From assembly GCA_963825175.1 (NCBI GenBank), contig CAWGSA010000001.1, positions 434,001 through 498,000 of the forward strand: DNA of 64,000 nucleotides, read 5' to 3'. The notes below the pieces were generated by a model that worked only from the letters and a program-made list of their open reading frames with translations, was not told where the DNA came from and made no database searches. The translations under genes and the position numbers were made by a program. Of this stretch, positions 27,751-36,751 are shown in pieces (the first letter of the stretch is position 1; each line of letters starts with the position of its first letter). Source of the DNA: DATFTF01 sp963825175 (lineage in GTDB: Bacteria > Acidobacteriota > Thermoanaerobaculia > UBA5066 > Gp7-AA6).

Positions 27751-30015
27751 ATGCCCCGTGCCCTTACTTTCGCAATCGCGTGGCTCGCGTTGGGCTCGGG
27801 GCTCGCGGCCGCGCCCCCGGAGACGCCGCTGGCGGGATTCTCCGCGCAGGGCTCGGCGGCCGAGCGCGGCTGGGAAGAGAAATTCCGCGCGCTTCCGAGC
27901 GCCCAGAACCAGCGGGAGTGGATGCGCCGGCTCGCTGCGCGGCCGCACCACGTCGGCTCCCCGTACGACAAGGAGAACGCCGAGTGGATCCTCGGCAAGT
28001 TCCGGGAGTTCGGCTGGGACGCCCGGATCGAGACCTTCGACGTGCTCTTCCCCACCCCCAAGGAGCGGTTGCTCGAAATGGTCGCGCCTCGGCGATTCCA
28101 GGCCAAACTGGAGGAGCCCTCCCTCGCCGCCGATCCCACCTCCGGACAGAAAAGCGAGCAGCTTCCCACGTACAACGCCTACTCCATCGACGGCGACGTC
28201 ACCGCGCCGCTCGTCTTCGTCAATTACGGCCTTCCCAGGGACTACGAGCAGCTAGAGCGGTTCGGGATCTCGGTCAAGGGCGCAATCGTCATCGCCAAAT
28301 ACGGAAATTCCTGGCGCGGGATCAAACCGAAGGTGGCCGCGGAGCACGGAGCGGTCGGATGCCTGATCTACTCCGACCCGGCCGACGACGGCTACGTCGT
28401 GGACGACGTGTTCCCGGAGGGCCCCATGCGCCCGCCCGCGGGCGTGCAGCGCGGGAGCGTGATGGACTTTCCCTCGTCCAATCCCGGCGACCCGCTGACT
28501 CCGGGCGTGGGAGCGACCCGCGAGGCCAAGCGGCTGGCCATCCGCGACGCGGCGTCCATTACCAAGATTCCGGTGCTGCCGATCTCGTACGGCGACGCGC
28601 AGCCGCTCATCGCCGCGCTGCGCGGACCGATGGCGCCTCGCCCGTGGCGCGGCGCGCTGCCAATCCCCTACCACCTGGGTCCGGGACCGGCCCGCGTCCA
28701 CTTGAAGGTCGCCTTCCACTGGGACCTCAAGCCCGTGTACGACGTGGTGGCCCGCCTGGCCGGCTCCGACGCGCCGGAGGAGTGGGTGATCCGGGGCAAC
28801 CACCACGACGCCTGGGTCAACGGCGCGTTCGACCCGGTGTCCGGACAGGTGGCCATGCTCGAGGAGGCCCGCGCGCTGGGCGAGCTCGCGAAGAGCGGAT
28901 GGAGGCCCAAACGGACCATCGTCTACTGCGCCTGGGACGGGGAGGAGCCGATGCTGCTCGGCTCGACCGAGTGGGCGGAGACCCACGCCGCGGAGCTGAC
29001 AGAGCACGCCGTCGCCTACTTGAACACCGACGCCAACTCCCGCGGATTCCTGGATACGGAAGGGTCCCACACGCTGGAGCGATTCGTGAACGACGTCGCC
29101 CGGGACATCGCCGATCCCGAGACGCGCCTCTCCGTGCTCGAGCGGCGCCGCCTGCACGACATCGGCGAAGCCTCGAGCGACGAGGACCGCCGGAAGATCC
29201 GCGAGCGGCCGAACGTTCGCTTGAGTCCGCTCGGCTCGGGCACCGATTACACGACCTTCATCGATCACCTCGGCATCGCCGCGCTCAACCTCGGCTTCTC
29301 GGGCGAGGACGACGACGGCATTTATCACTCGATCTACGACGACGACTACTGGTACACCCATTTCGCCGACCGCGACTTCCTCTACGGCCGCGCTCTCTCC
29401 CAGACCGTCGGAACCGCGGTGATGCGCCTGGCCGACGCCGATCTGCTGCCCTTCGAGTTCACCGGCCTGGCCGACGCGGTCGTTCTGTACCTGCAGCAAG
29501 TGCAGAAACTGGCCAAGGACCAGCGCGAGGAGATCGCCGAGCGCAACCGGCAGCTCGAAGATGGCGTGTTCGCCGCGGGCAACGATCCCCGGAGGCCGAC
29601 CGTCGCCCCGGCGCGGGAGGCACTCCCCCCGTTCCTCAACTTCGCTCCGCTCGCCAACGCGTCGGAGGGCCTGACCCGGAGCGCGCGCCGCTACGAAGCC
29701 GCCGCGGCTCGGCTCAACGCCGCGGACATTCCCGCGCCGGTCCTGCGGACCTGGAACGAACGGCTCCGCCAGAGCGAACGCGCGCTCACGACCGAAGAGG
29801 GCCTGCCGCGCCGCTCCTGGTACAAGCACATGCTCTACGCGCCGGGCGTCTACACCGGCTACGCCGCCAAGACGATGCCCGGCGTCCGCGAGGCCATCGA
29901 GGGAAAGCGCTTCGACGAGGCCAACGCGGAGATCCGCCGGCTGGCGGCAACGCTGGAGGGCGAGGCCTCTCTCATCGAGGTGCTCGCGCAGGAGATGGAG
30001 CGGCTGCCTCGCTAG
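27751..30015 (+). CDS. Exported M28 peptidase, glutamate-carboxypeptidase-II/transferrin-receptor-like
   Basis: 754 residues; the ATG at 27751 follows AAAGGAGAG. Signal peptide to about residue 22. Domains in order: an N-terminal peptidase segment (WMRRLAARPHHVGSPYDKEN), a PA insert (APLVFVNYGLPRDYEQLERF, GAIVIAKYGNSWRGIKP), then the M28 zinc core. Metal and catalytic residues are in GNHHDAWVNGAFDPVSG, CAWDGEEPMLLGSTEWAE, YLNTDANS and GTDYTTFIDHLGIAALN. The C-terminal ~170 residues form the helical TFR dimerisation domain. Likely cleaves C-terminal residues from peptides in the periplasm. Convergent with the MarR-GNAT gene. Confidence 0.93.
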   Translation: MPRALTFAIAWLALGSGLAAAPPETPLAGFSAQGSAAERGWEEKFRALPSAQNQREWMRRLAARPHHVGSPYDKENAEWILGKFREFGWDARIETFDVLFPTPKERLLEMVAPRRFQAKLEEPSLAADPTSGQKSEQLPTYNAYSIDGDVTAPLVFVNYGLPRDYEQLERFGISVKGAIVIAKYGNSWRGIKPKVAAEHGAVGCLIYSDPADDGYVVDDVFPEGPMRPPAGVQRGSVMDFPSSNPGDPLTPGVGATREAKRLAIRDAASITKIPVLPISYGDAQPLIAALRGPMAPRPWRGALPIPYHLGPGPARVHLKVAFHWDLKPVYDVVARLAGSDAPEEWVIRGNHHDAWVNGAFDPVSGQVAMLEEARALGELAKSGWRPKRTIVYCAWDGEEPMLLGSTEWAETHAAELTEHAVAYLNTDANSRGFLDTEGSHTLERFVNDVARDIADPETRLSVLERRRLHDIGEASSDEDRRKIRERPNVRLSPLGSGTDYTTFIDHLGIAALNLGFSGEDDDGIYHSIYDDDYWYTHFADRDFLYGRALSQTVGTAVMRLADADLLPFEFTGLADAVVLYLQQVQKLAKDQREEIAERNRQLEDGVFAAGNDPRRPTVAPAREALPPFLNFAPLANASEGLTRSARRYEAAAARLNAADIPAPVLRTWNERLRQSERALTTEEGLPRRSWYKHMLYAPGVYTGYAAKTMPGVREAIEGKRFDEANAEIRRLAATLEGEASLIEVLAQEMERLPR

Positions 30016-30085
30016 GGATCTTGGAGCGAAGATCCCTGGAGCGCCGACGTGCCGTGGGGACCGCCCGGTCGAAACGGAACTTCCG

Positions 30086-31033
30086 TTACAGGACGCTCGT
30101 GTCCGTGAGCTCGCGTTCCCAGATCTCGGCCACCAGGCGATGGCCGAAGCTCGAGTGCCGCTCCCGGGCGACGAGGTGGAAACCGGCCTGTTCGTAGATG
30201 CGCCGGGCCGCGACCAGCACGCTCTGCGTCCAGAGGACGATTTTCGTATACCCGGCGGCCCGCGCAAACGACAGGCACTCCTCCACCAGGCGCCGGCCGA
30301 TGCCGAGGCCTCGGGCGCGCGGCTCGACGTAGAGCATCCGCAGCTTGGCCACCCGGCGTGACTTCCGGACCAGGAAGACCGAGCCCACGATCTCCCCGTC
30401 CTGCTCCGCGATCCAGCACCGCTCTCTCCGGGGATCGAAGTTCTCGATGAATCGCGCGGCGATTCCTGCGACCAGGGCCTCGAAACGCTCGTCCCAGCCG
30501 TATTCCGCCGCGTACAGCGCTCCGTGGCGATACACGATCCACCCCATATCGCCCGGCCGGTGGGCACGGAGCGTCAACGGAGCGGGCGCCTTCGTCCTCT
30601 CGTTCAAGAGACTCTCGATCGCCCCCATCGATGCGGCCAGCCGCCCCTGCCCGGCCTCCGAAAGATCCTCCAGCATCCGCGCGACCCGGCGGTCGGACGC
30701 CGACTCGAGCGGCGCCAAGGTCGTCTTCCCCTTCCGGGTCAGGGTCAGAAGGCCCTGCCGTCTGTCGGCTGGCGCGGCCTCGCGCCGGACCAGGCCCTTC
30801 CGGCGGAAGCTGGAAAGAATGCGGCTCAGATATCCCGCGTCCATGGCCAGCTCCCGCGAGATCGCGGTCGCGGTGGTGGGAGGCCGGTGGGCCAGCTCGT
30901 AGAGAACCCGCACCTGCGTCAGGGAGAACGGGCTGTCGAGCAACCCCTCCTCCAGCAAGCCGATCTGTTTCGTGTAGAACCGGTTGAACCTGCGGACGGC
31001 GGCGATGCGCTGGGCGGGACCGGATGGAGTCAC
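30086..31033 (-). CDS. MarR-GNAT fusion (HTH regulator with N-acetyltransferase domain)
   Basis: 315 residues from a GTG at 31033, preceded by GGAGGTCGCCGCC; an in-frame TTG upstream at 31069 lacks a site. Residues about 10-150 are MarR-like (AVRRFNRFYTKQIGLLEEGL, LTQVRVLYELAHRP, RELAMDAGYLSRILSSFRRK, RRQGLLTLTRKGK). Residues about 160-315 are a GNAT acetyltransferase (IVGSVFLVRKSRRVAKLRML, VEPRARGLGIGRRLVEECL, VLVAARRIYEQAGFHLV) with the R-G-L-G-I-G acetyl-CoA loop. A recognised two-domain architecture; target molecule unknown. It starts 49 bp after the hybrid kinase stop on the same strand. Confidence 0.92.
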   Translation of the reverse strand: MTPSGPAQRIAAVRRFNRFYTKQIGLLEEGLLDSPFSLTQVRVLYELAHRPPTTATAISRELAMDAGYLSRILSSFRRKGLVRREAAPADRRQGLLTLTRKGKTTLAPLESASDRRVARMLEDLSEAGQGRLAASMGAIESLLNERTKAPAPLTLRAHRPGDMGWIVYRHGALYAAEYGWDERFEALVAGIAARFIENFDPRRERCWIAEQDGEIVGSVFLVRKSRRVAKLRMLYVEPRARGLGIGRRLVEECLSFARAAGYTKIVLWTQSVLVAARRIYEQAGFHLVARERHSSFGHRLVAEIWERELTDTSVL

Positions 31034-31082
31034 GGCGGCGACCTCCGGGCGGGGACAAGGGTCGCGCAATGAGTTGACTCTG

Positions 31083-33170
31083 TCAAGTAGTTTCGGAGGG
31101 CCCCTCCCGGCCGGCGAAGAAGCGCTCGACCGCGCCGGCCAGCCGGTCGAACGTGATCGGTTTGACCAGGTGTTCGCCGAACCCCGCCTCCCGGCTCCGG
31201 CGGACGTCCTGCTCCATCCCGTACCCTGTCAATGCGATCCCGGAGAGCCCGTGTCGGACGCGCAGGAGGTTCATCAGGTCCAGGCCGCTCCCGTCGGGAA
31301 GACCGAGATCCGACAGGACCAGGTCGAAAGGCGCGGACTCCGCGGCGGCCAGCGCCTCTTCCAGCGTGGTCGCCACCGCCACGTCGCAGGAGAGCTCCTG
31401 CAGGAGCTCGCGCACGGCCAGCGCCGTGTCGGCGTGGTCTTCGACCAGGAGAACACGGCGCCGGGCGGAAGCGAAAACCATGGCCGGCGATTCGCTGGGG
31501 TTGGTCGCCGCCGGCGCGGTGCCGGAAGGGGCCGGCAGCTCGACGCGGAACGTCGACCCGCGGCCGTTGCCCTCGCTCGCGGCCGTCAGCGTCCCGTCCT
31601 GGGCATCGACCAGGGCCGCGGAGATGGCCAGACCCAGGCCCAATCCCCCGGCCGGCTTTCCGGCCTGCTCGAACGGATGAAAGATGCGGTCGATCTCCGA
31701 GGGTTCGATCCCCAGTCCGTTGTCCGAGATTTCGATCGCCACGCGCCCGTAGGCCGGCGCAAACGCGCGCAGGCGGATCTGACCGCCCGCCGGCGTGAAG
31801 CGAATGGCGTTCTTGACGATGTTCCAGAGAACCTGGCGCAGCCGCGCCGGATCCGCCCAAACCCACAACTCGCGTCCCTGCGCGAGCCGGCGTTCGAGGG
31901 AGATTCCCTTCTCGGAGGCCTCCGACCGACAGATCTCGAGAACGTGGTCCACGGCGTCTCCCAGCGAGATCTCCTCGGGCTCGACCTGGAGCTTGCCCCG
32001 CGCGATCCGGGTCAAATCCAGGAGATCGTCGATCAAGCGGGCCTCGAGCTCCGCGTTGCGGCGCACGATCTCGACCCGGCGGCGCGTTTCGGGCCTCAGA
32101 AGCGCGTCGCGCTCGAGGACCGACGTCAGCGCGAGAATCGGGGTCAGCGGCGTGCGCAGCTCGTGCGACAGGGCGGCCAGGAATCGGTCCTTGGCCCGGT
32201 TGGCGGCCTCGGATTCTTCCCGCGCCCGCCGGCGTTCGGCCGTGAGCGCTCCCAGGACGAGGAACGTGCCCGACGTCAGAGCCATGAAGGCCTGCAGCGC
32301 GAAGAGGCCTTCCTCGACCGAACCACCCGCGAAGGGCCCGTGCCCTCGAACGGTCGCCCACACCGCGATCACCGCGATCAGAAAGACCGACCGCGCCGCT
32401 CCGCGCTGTTCGAACCGAATCGCCGCCCACACCAGGAGGGGCGACAGCAGGGCCGCGATGCCGCCGGTGGTCAGCTCGAAGAGCAGCACGCTGGCCAGCA
32501 GCAGGGAGAATCCGAGCGCTGCGGCTTCCGCCAGCCGCGGGCGGACGGGCCGTGGGTCGGGCGCCGCAAAAAGGGTCAAGAGGAGCGGAGCGACGATCAG
32601 ATCTCCGATCGCGTCCCCCAGCCACCAGGCCCGCCAGGTCAGAGAGAACTGGCCCGGTGCGACCATCTTCGCCACCCAGAGGCTCGAGACGCCGATCGTG
32701 GCGCCCAGCGCCGCGCTGGCCACGGCAGCCAGCGAAACCAGGCCGACCACGTCGACGAGACGGTCCAGCGAGGAACGAAAGCCTGGAATGCGGCGCAGCG
32801 CGTAGGCTCCCACCACCGCTTCCAGGGTGTTGCCGGCGCAGATGGCCAGGGCCACGGAGATCGGCGCCCCGGTCCACAGGTTGGCCAGAAAAGCGCCGAT
32901 CGCGATCGCGGGCCAGAATCGGAGGCCGAGCACGAGCATGGCCACCAACGCCACGCCGCTCGCGGGCCACACCAGGGTCGCGAAGCTGTTCACGGCGTGG
33001 ATCTGCAGCCCGAGCTTCGCCAGAAAGGCGTAGATGAAGGTCAGGACCGCGAGTTTCCCGAAGAAGCCCAGGCCCCCGCGGCCAGAGGCGCGACGCTCGC
33101 CGCGGCCCTCGACGCCGAGAACATCGGCCGAGACCGCTTCCGGGAACTGGCGACCTGCGCCGGTCGACAT
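31083..33170 (-). CDS. MASE1-type hybrid sensor histidine kinase/response regulator
   Basis: 695 residues from the ATG at 33170 (GGAG 6 bp upstream; a Met two codons earlier is too close to it). Residues about 35-310 form a MASE1 sensor with roughly eight membrane helices (AVNSFATLVWPASGVALVAM, FWPAIAIGAFLANLWTG, AWWLGDAIGDLIVAPLLL). HisKA has the phospho-acceptor His336 in FLAALSHELRTPLTPIL. HATPase has NIVKNAIRFTPAGG, ISDNGLGI and GGLGLGLAIS. A C-terminal REC domain has the acceptor Asp621 in LVLSDLGLPDG. No separate DNA-binding output is encoded beside it except the MarR-GNAT gene. Confidence 0.93.
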   Translation of the reverse strand: MSTGAGRQFPEAVSADVLGVEGRGERRASGRGGLGFFGKLAVLTFIYAFLAKLGLQIHAVNSFATLVWPASGVALVAMLVLGLRFWPAIAIGAFLANLWTGAPISVALAICAGNTLEAVVGAYALRRIPGFRSSLDRLVDVVGLVSLAAVASAALGATIGVSSLWVAKMVAPGQFSLTWRAWWLGDAIGDLIVAPLLLTLFAAPDPRPVRPRLAEAAALGFSLLLASVLLFELTTGGIAALLSPLLVWAAIRFEQRGAARSVFLIAVIAVWATVRGHGPFAGGSVEEGLFALQAFMALTSGTFLVLGALTAERRRAREESEAANRAKDRFLAALSHELRTPLTPILALTSVLERDALLRPETRRRVEIVRRNAELEARLIDDLLDLTRIARGKLQVEPEEISLGDAVDHVLEICRSEASEKGISLERRLAQGRELWVWADPARLRQVLWNIVKNAIRFTPAGGQIRLRAFAPAYGRVAIEISDNGLGIEPSEIDRIFHPFEQAGKPAGGLGLGLAISAALVDAQDGTLTAASEGNGRGSTFRVELPAPSGTAPAATNPSESPAMVFASARRRVLLVEDHADTALAVRELLQELSCDVAVATTLEEALAAAESAPFDLVLSDLGLPDGSGLDLMNLLRVRHGLSGIALTGYGMEQDVRRSREAGFGEHLVKPITFDRLAGAVERFFAGREGPSETT

Positions 33171-33281
33171 CGGCATCTCCGGTGATTGCGAACGCCACGT
33201 GAATGCGACGGCCCATTATGACTCTCGCCGGGTTCCCGGCGGCCTCCGGTTCGCCGGACGCCCGCTGGTATCGTCCGTGCC

Positions 33282-34466
33282 ATGAAGATCGAGACCTTCG
33301 CCCTGGAACGGTGGATGACGGCCTGGGAGACCAAGACTCCCTTCGACATCGCCGAGAGCGGCATCTACCCGATGACCGCGAGAGAATTGCTGGAGTTCGA
33401 GCCGCCCGAGCAACGCGAACGGATCCTGGACCGCCTCCTCGACGTGCGCCTGGGTTACAGCGAGGCGTGCGGCACACTCGAGCTGCGATCGGCCATCGCG
33501 GCAACGTACCGCGCGACCGGGCCCGAGGAGATCCTGGTCACGACCGGAGCGATCGAGGCGAACTTCCTGCTTTTCCACGTGCTCCTCGAGCCCGGCGATC
33601 ACGTGGTGGCGGTCTACCCGGCCTACCAGCAGCTCTACAGCGTCCCCCGGGCCATCGGCTGCGACGTCGCCCTCTGGAAGCTGCGTGCCGACGGCGGGTT
33701 CCGCTACGACGTGGAGGACCTGGAGCATCTGGTGACGCCGCGCACACGCCTGATCGTCCTGAACACGCCGCACAACCCGACCGGCGCGATGCTCCGGGCG
33801 GAGGACCTCGCCCGCATCGATCGCCTTGCGGCCTCGGTCGGGGCGCGCGTGCTTTCCGACGAGGCCTACCGGTGGCTGGAGATCCCCGGCGGCGAGCCCC
33901 TGGCGCCGCCCATGCGCGACCTCGCCGGCGCCGGCGTGAGCGTGGGAACGCTGTCAAAGCCGTTGGGGCTGCCCGGTCTGCGCATCGGCTGGATCGCCGC
34001 GCCGGCTGAACTCGTCGCGAGGTGCTGGGGCATGCGCGACTACGTGTCCCTCTCGCCGGGCAAGTTGAACGACGCGCTGGCCGTGCTCGCCTTGAAGCAC
34101 CGCGCGCGGATCATGGAGCGGACGCGGGCGATCGTGGAAGTCAATCTGGCGGCGGCCCGTGCGTGGTTCGACAGGCACGCCGATCTCGTGTCCTGGACGC
34201 CGCCCCGGGGCGGTCTTTTGGCCCTCATGCGCTACGCCTTCGACATCCCCTCGCTCGAGCTTTCCAACCGCCTCGCCGAAAAGTACGGCGTCATGCTGGC
34301 GCCCGGCTCCGCCTTCGGCGTCGAGCATCACCTGCGGATCGGCATCGGCCAGGAGCCCAGGACGTTCGCCGAGGGGCTGCGACGCACGGCGGAATGCTTC
34401 GGCCTGCTTCTGCGCGAGGGCGTGCCCCTGCGCGGGCCGCGCGAGACCGACAGCGTCGGAGCCTGA
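33282..34466 (+). CDS. Class I/II PLP-dependent aminotransferase
   Basis: 394 residues. Fold type I motifs: YSEACGTLELRSAIAATY, ILVTTGAIEANFLLFHVLLE, the PLP phosphate/ring motif LNTPHNPTGAM (161-169), the pyridine-N Asp193 and Tyr196 in LSDEAYRWL, and the Schiff-base Lys226 in GTLSKPLGLPGLRIGW. The overall shape, including the early IYPMTARELLEF block, resembles the capreomycidine-synthase-like branch, but no biosynthetic genes surround it. Substrate unassigned. Divergent from the hybrid kinase gene and 44 bp upstream of the DUF5916 gene. Confidence 0.92.
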   Translation: MKIETFALERWMTAWETKTPFDIAESGIYPMTARELLEFEPPEQRERILDRLLDVRLGYSEACGTLELRSAIAATYRATGPEEILVTTGAIEANFLLFHVLLEPGDHVVAVYPAYQQLYSVPRAIGCDVALWKLRADGGFRYDVEDLEHLVTPRTRLIVLNTPHNPTGAMLRAEDLARIDRLAASVGARVLSDEAYRWLEIPGGEPLAPPMRDLAGAGVSVGTLSKPLGLPGLRIGWIAAPAELVARCWGMRDYVSLSPGKLNDALAVLALKHRARIMERTRAIVEVNLAAARAWFDRHADLVSWTPPRGGLLALMRYAFDIPSLELSNRLAEKYGVMLAPGSAFGVEHHLRIGIGQEPRTFAEGLRRTAECFGLLLREGVPLRGPRETDSVGA

Positions 34467-34510
34467 AACTTCGAGAACCCCGCTTCGCATATTTCGTCTC
34501 TAGAGGTGAG

Positions 34511-36739
34511 ATGAGAGCCGTGTTGGTCGGCGCCCTCGCCGCGTTTCTCCCCGCCGCCCTTGCCGCCCAGCGGGTTTCGCCGATCCGCATCTCCCGCGCC
34601 GCCGGAGGAATAACCGTCGACGGGAACCTCGACGACCCGGGATGGAAGGGCGCCGCGCAGGTCGACACGTTCTACGAGATCACGCCCGGGGACAGCACCC
34701 CGCCCAAGGTCCAGACGACCGCGCTCATCACCTACGACGATCGCTTCTTCTACGTTGGTCTTCGGTGTGAGGACCCGGATCCCTCGAAGATTCGAGTCCA
34801 GTACGTGGAACGGGACCACCTCTTCTCCGACCAGGACTTCGCCGGCATCATGCTCGACACCAAGAACGACGAGCGCACCGGCCTCGAGTTCTTCGTGAAC
34901 GCCCGGGGGAGCGTGGACGACATCGCGCGCGACGAATCTGTTCTCTCGGGCAACCAGGAGGATTTCTCACCCGACTTCTACTGGGACGCCGCGGCGAAGA
35001 TCACCGCTACGGGCTGGCAGGTCGAAATCCGGATCCCGTTCTCGACCCTGAGGTATTCCCAGGCCGATCCTCAGACCTGGGGAATCATCTTCTTCCGCAA
35101 CTACCCGAGGGATTTCCGCTACCAGATCGCCAGCAACCCGTCGCCCCGGGAGTCCAATTGTTTCGCCTGCCACGAGCTCAAGATCGAAGGGCTCACCGGG
35201 CTCCCCCGGGGCGCGCACTTCGTGGCCGCCCCCTACGTGACGCTGACCGAGAAGGGCGTCCCCCGGGACGGCGTGGCCGGCAGCGCCTCCGTCAACCGCC
35301 CTGCGCGCAGCAACGCCGGCCTCGACGCCAAGTTCATTCCAAACGAGAACACCGCTTTCGACGGGACGATCAACCCCGACTTCTCACAGGTCGAGTCTGA
35401 CGTGGCGCAGATCTCGGCCGACGCGCGGTTCGCTCTGTTCTATCCGGAGAAGCGGCCGTTCTTCATGGAGCAGTCTCAGCTCTTCAATCTGCCGATCCAG
35501 GCGGTCTACACGCGCACCTTCACGTCTCCGCGCTGGGGCGTTCGCGCCACCGGCCAGTTCGACGCGAACTCGTACACCGTCCTGACCGGCGAAGACCGCG
35601 GCGGCGGCACCGTGATCCTGCCGGGCCCTTCCGCCTCCGCCACGGCGCCGCAGGACTTCCACTCCTTCTTCGGAATCGGGCGGATCCAGCACGCGTTCGC
35701 GGGGCGATCGTTCGCGAGCTTCCTGGTCACCGACCGGGAGATCGAAGGCGGCGGACACAACCGTGTCCTCGGACCGGACTTCCAGTGGACACCCGGGGAC
35801 AAGAACCAGGTCGTGGGACAGTTCCTGCTCTCCGCGACGCAGATGCCTGACCGGCCCGACCTGACCTCCCAGTGGATCGGCCAGAAGAGCGACTCCCACG
35901 CCATGTCTGTCACCTGGAACCACACGAGTTATCACTGGAACTGGTCGACGACTTATCGCGATCTGGGTGACACCTTCCGAGCCGACGACGGGTTCGTTCC
36001 CCAGGTGGGCATCCGCGAGGCCACCGGCAACGTCAACTACGCCTTCTACCCCACGGGTTTTCTGTCGCGCGTGACACCGGTTGTCCTCGTCGACTACGTC
36101 GCCGACACCGACGGCCGCATCGTCACGCGGGACATCGAGCCGGGCGTGTCCTGGCAGGGCAAGGGCGGCATGAACGGGGAGATCGACTACAACGCCCACG
36201 ATCTGGAGCGCGCCGGCCCCAGTCTCATCCCCGACGATCGGTGGCATTTCAATTTGTCCGCGAATCCCCCGGCCCTGGTCAGCTCAGTGTCCCTGGACGG
36301 ACACGTCGGGCGCGCCATCGATTTCATCGATTTTCGCGGAGGGCGGGGCGGCGACTTCACCTTGTCCGCGACCGTTCGTCCCACGCCGCATCTCCAGCTC
36401 GATTGGAACGTCGCCGGCCAGTGGATGGATCTCCAGGACCGCCGCCTCTTCACGGCCCAGGCCGAGCGGCTCAAGGCGACCTACGTGTTCAGCCGGACGA
36501 CGTTCGTGCGGCTGGTCGGGCAGTACCTGCGCACCGATTCCAATCCCGCGCTCTACACATCGTCGGTGCCCGAGACGTCGGGAAGCTTCCAGGGCTCGGC
36601 GCTCCTGGGCTACCAGTTGAACTGGCAGTCCGTGCTGTACCTGGGCTACGGGGACACGCGCCTGCTTTCGGACCGCGGAACGCTCCAGACCGGCGGGCGC
36701 GAGTTCTTTCTCAAGATCTCGTACGCGTTCCAGCGCTGA
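34511..36739 (+). CDS. DUF5916/CBM9-like outer-membrane protein with a CXXCH motif
   Basis: 742 residues; the ATG follows GAGGTGAG. Signal peptide to about residue 19 (VGALAAFLPAALAAQ). Residues about 25-215 are a carbohydrate-binding-module-9-like domain (AAGGITVDGNLDDPGWKGAA, TALITYDDRFFYVGLRCEDP, VEIRIPFSTLRYSQ, WGIIFFRNYPR). Residues 230 onward are the DUF5916 barrel with INPDFSQVESDVAQIS and FYPEKRPFFMEQSQLF, ending in an aromatic C-terminal strand (FFLKISYAFQR), as expected for an outer-membrane beta barrel. At about 213-222 the sequence is ESNCFACHELK, a perfect CXXCH heme-c attachment motif between the two domains. Role unknown. Confidence 0.85.
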   Translation: MRAVLVGALAAFLPAALAAQRVSPIRISRAAGGITVDGNLDDPGWKGAAQVDTFYEITPGDSTPPKVQTTALITYDDRFFYVGLRCEDPDPSKIRVQYVERDHLFSDQDFAGIMLDTKNDERTGLEFFVNARGSVDDIARDESVLSGNQEDFSPDFYWDAAAKITATGWQVEIRIPFSTLRYSQADPQTWGIIFFRNYPRDFRYQIASNPSPRESNCFACHELKIEGLTGLPRGAHFVAAPYVTLTEKGVPRDGVAGSASVNRPARSNAGLDAKFIPNENTAFDGTINPDFSQVESDVAQISADARFALFYPEKRPFFMEQSQLFNLPIQAVYTRTFTSPRWGVRATGQFDANSYTVLTGEDRGGGTVILPGPSASATAPQDFHSFFGIGRIQHAFAGRSFASFLVTDREIEGGGHNRVLGPDFQWTPGDKNQVVGQFLLSATQMPDRPDLTSQWIGQKSDSHAMSVTWNHTSYHWNWSTTYRDLGDTFRADDGFVPQVGIREATGNVNYAFYPTGFLSRVTPVVLVDYVADTDGRIVTRDIEPGVSWQGKGGMNGEIDYNAHDLERAGPSLIPDDRWHFNLSANPPALVSSVSLDGHVGRAIDFIDFRGGRGGDFTLSATVRPTPHLQLDWNVAGQWMDLQDRRLFTAQAERLKATYVFSRTTFVRLVGQYLRTDSNPALYTSSVPETSGSFQGSALLGYQLNWQSVLYLGYGDTRLLSDRGTLQTGGREFFLKISYAFQR

Positions 36740-36751
36740 CGCGCCGGCGGG

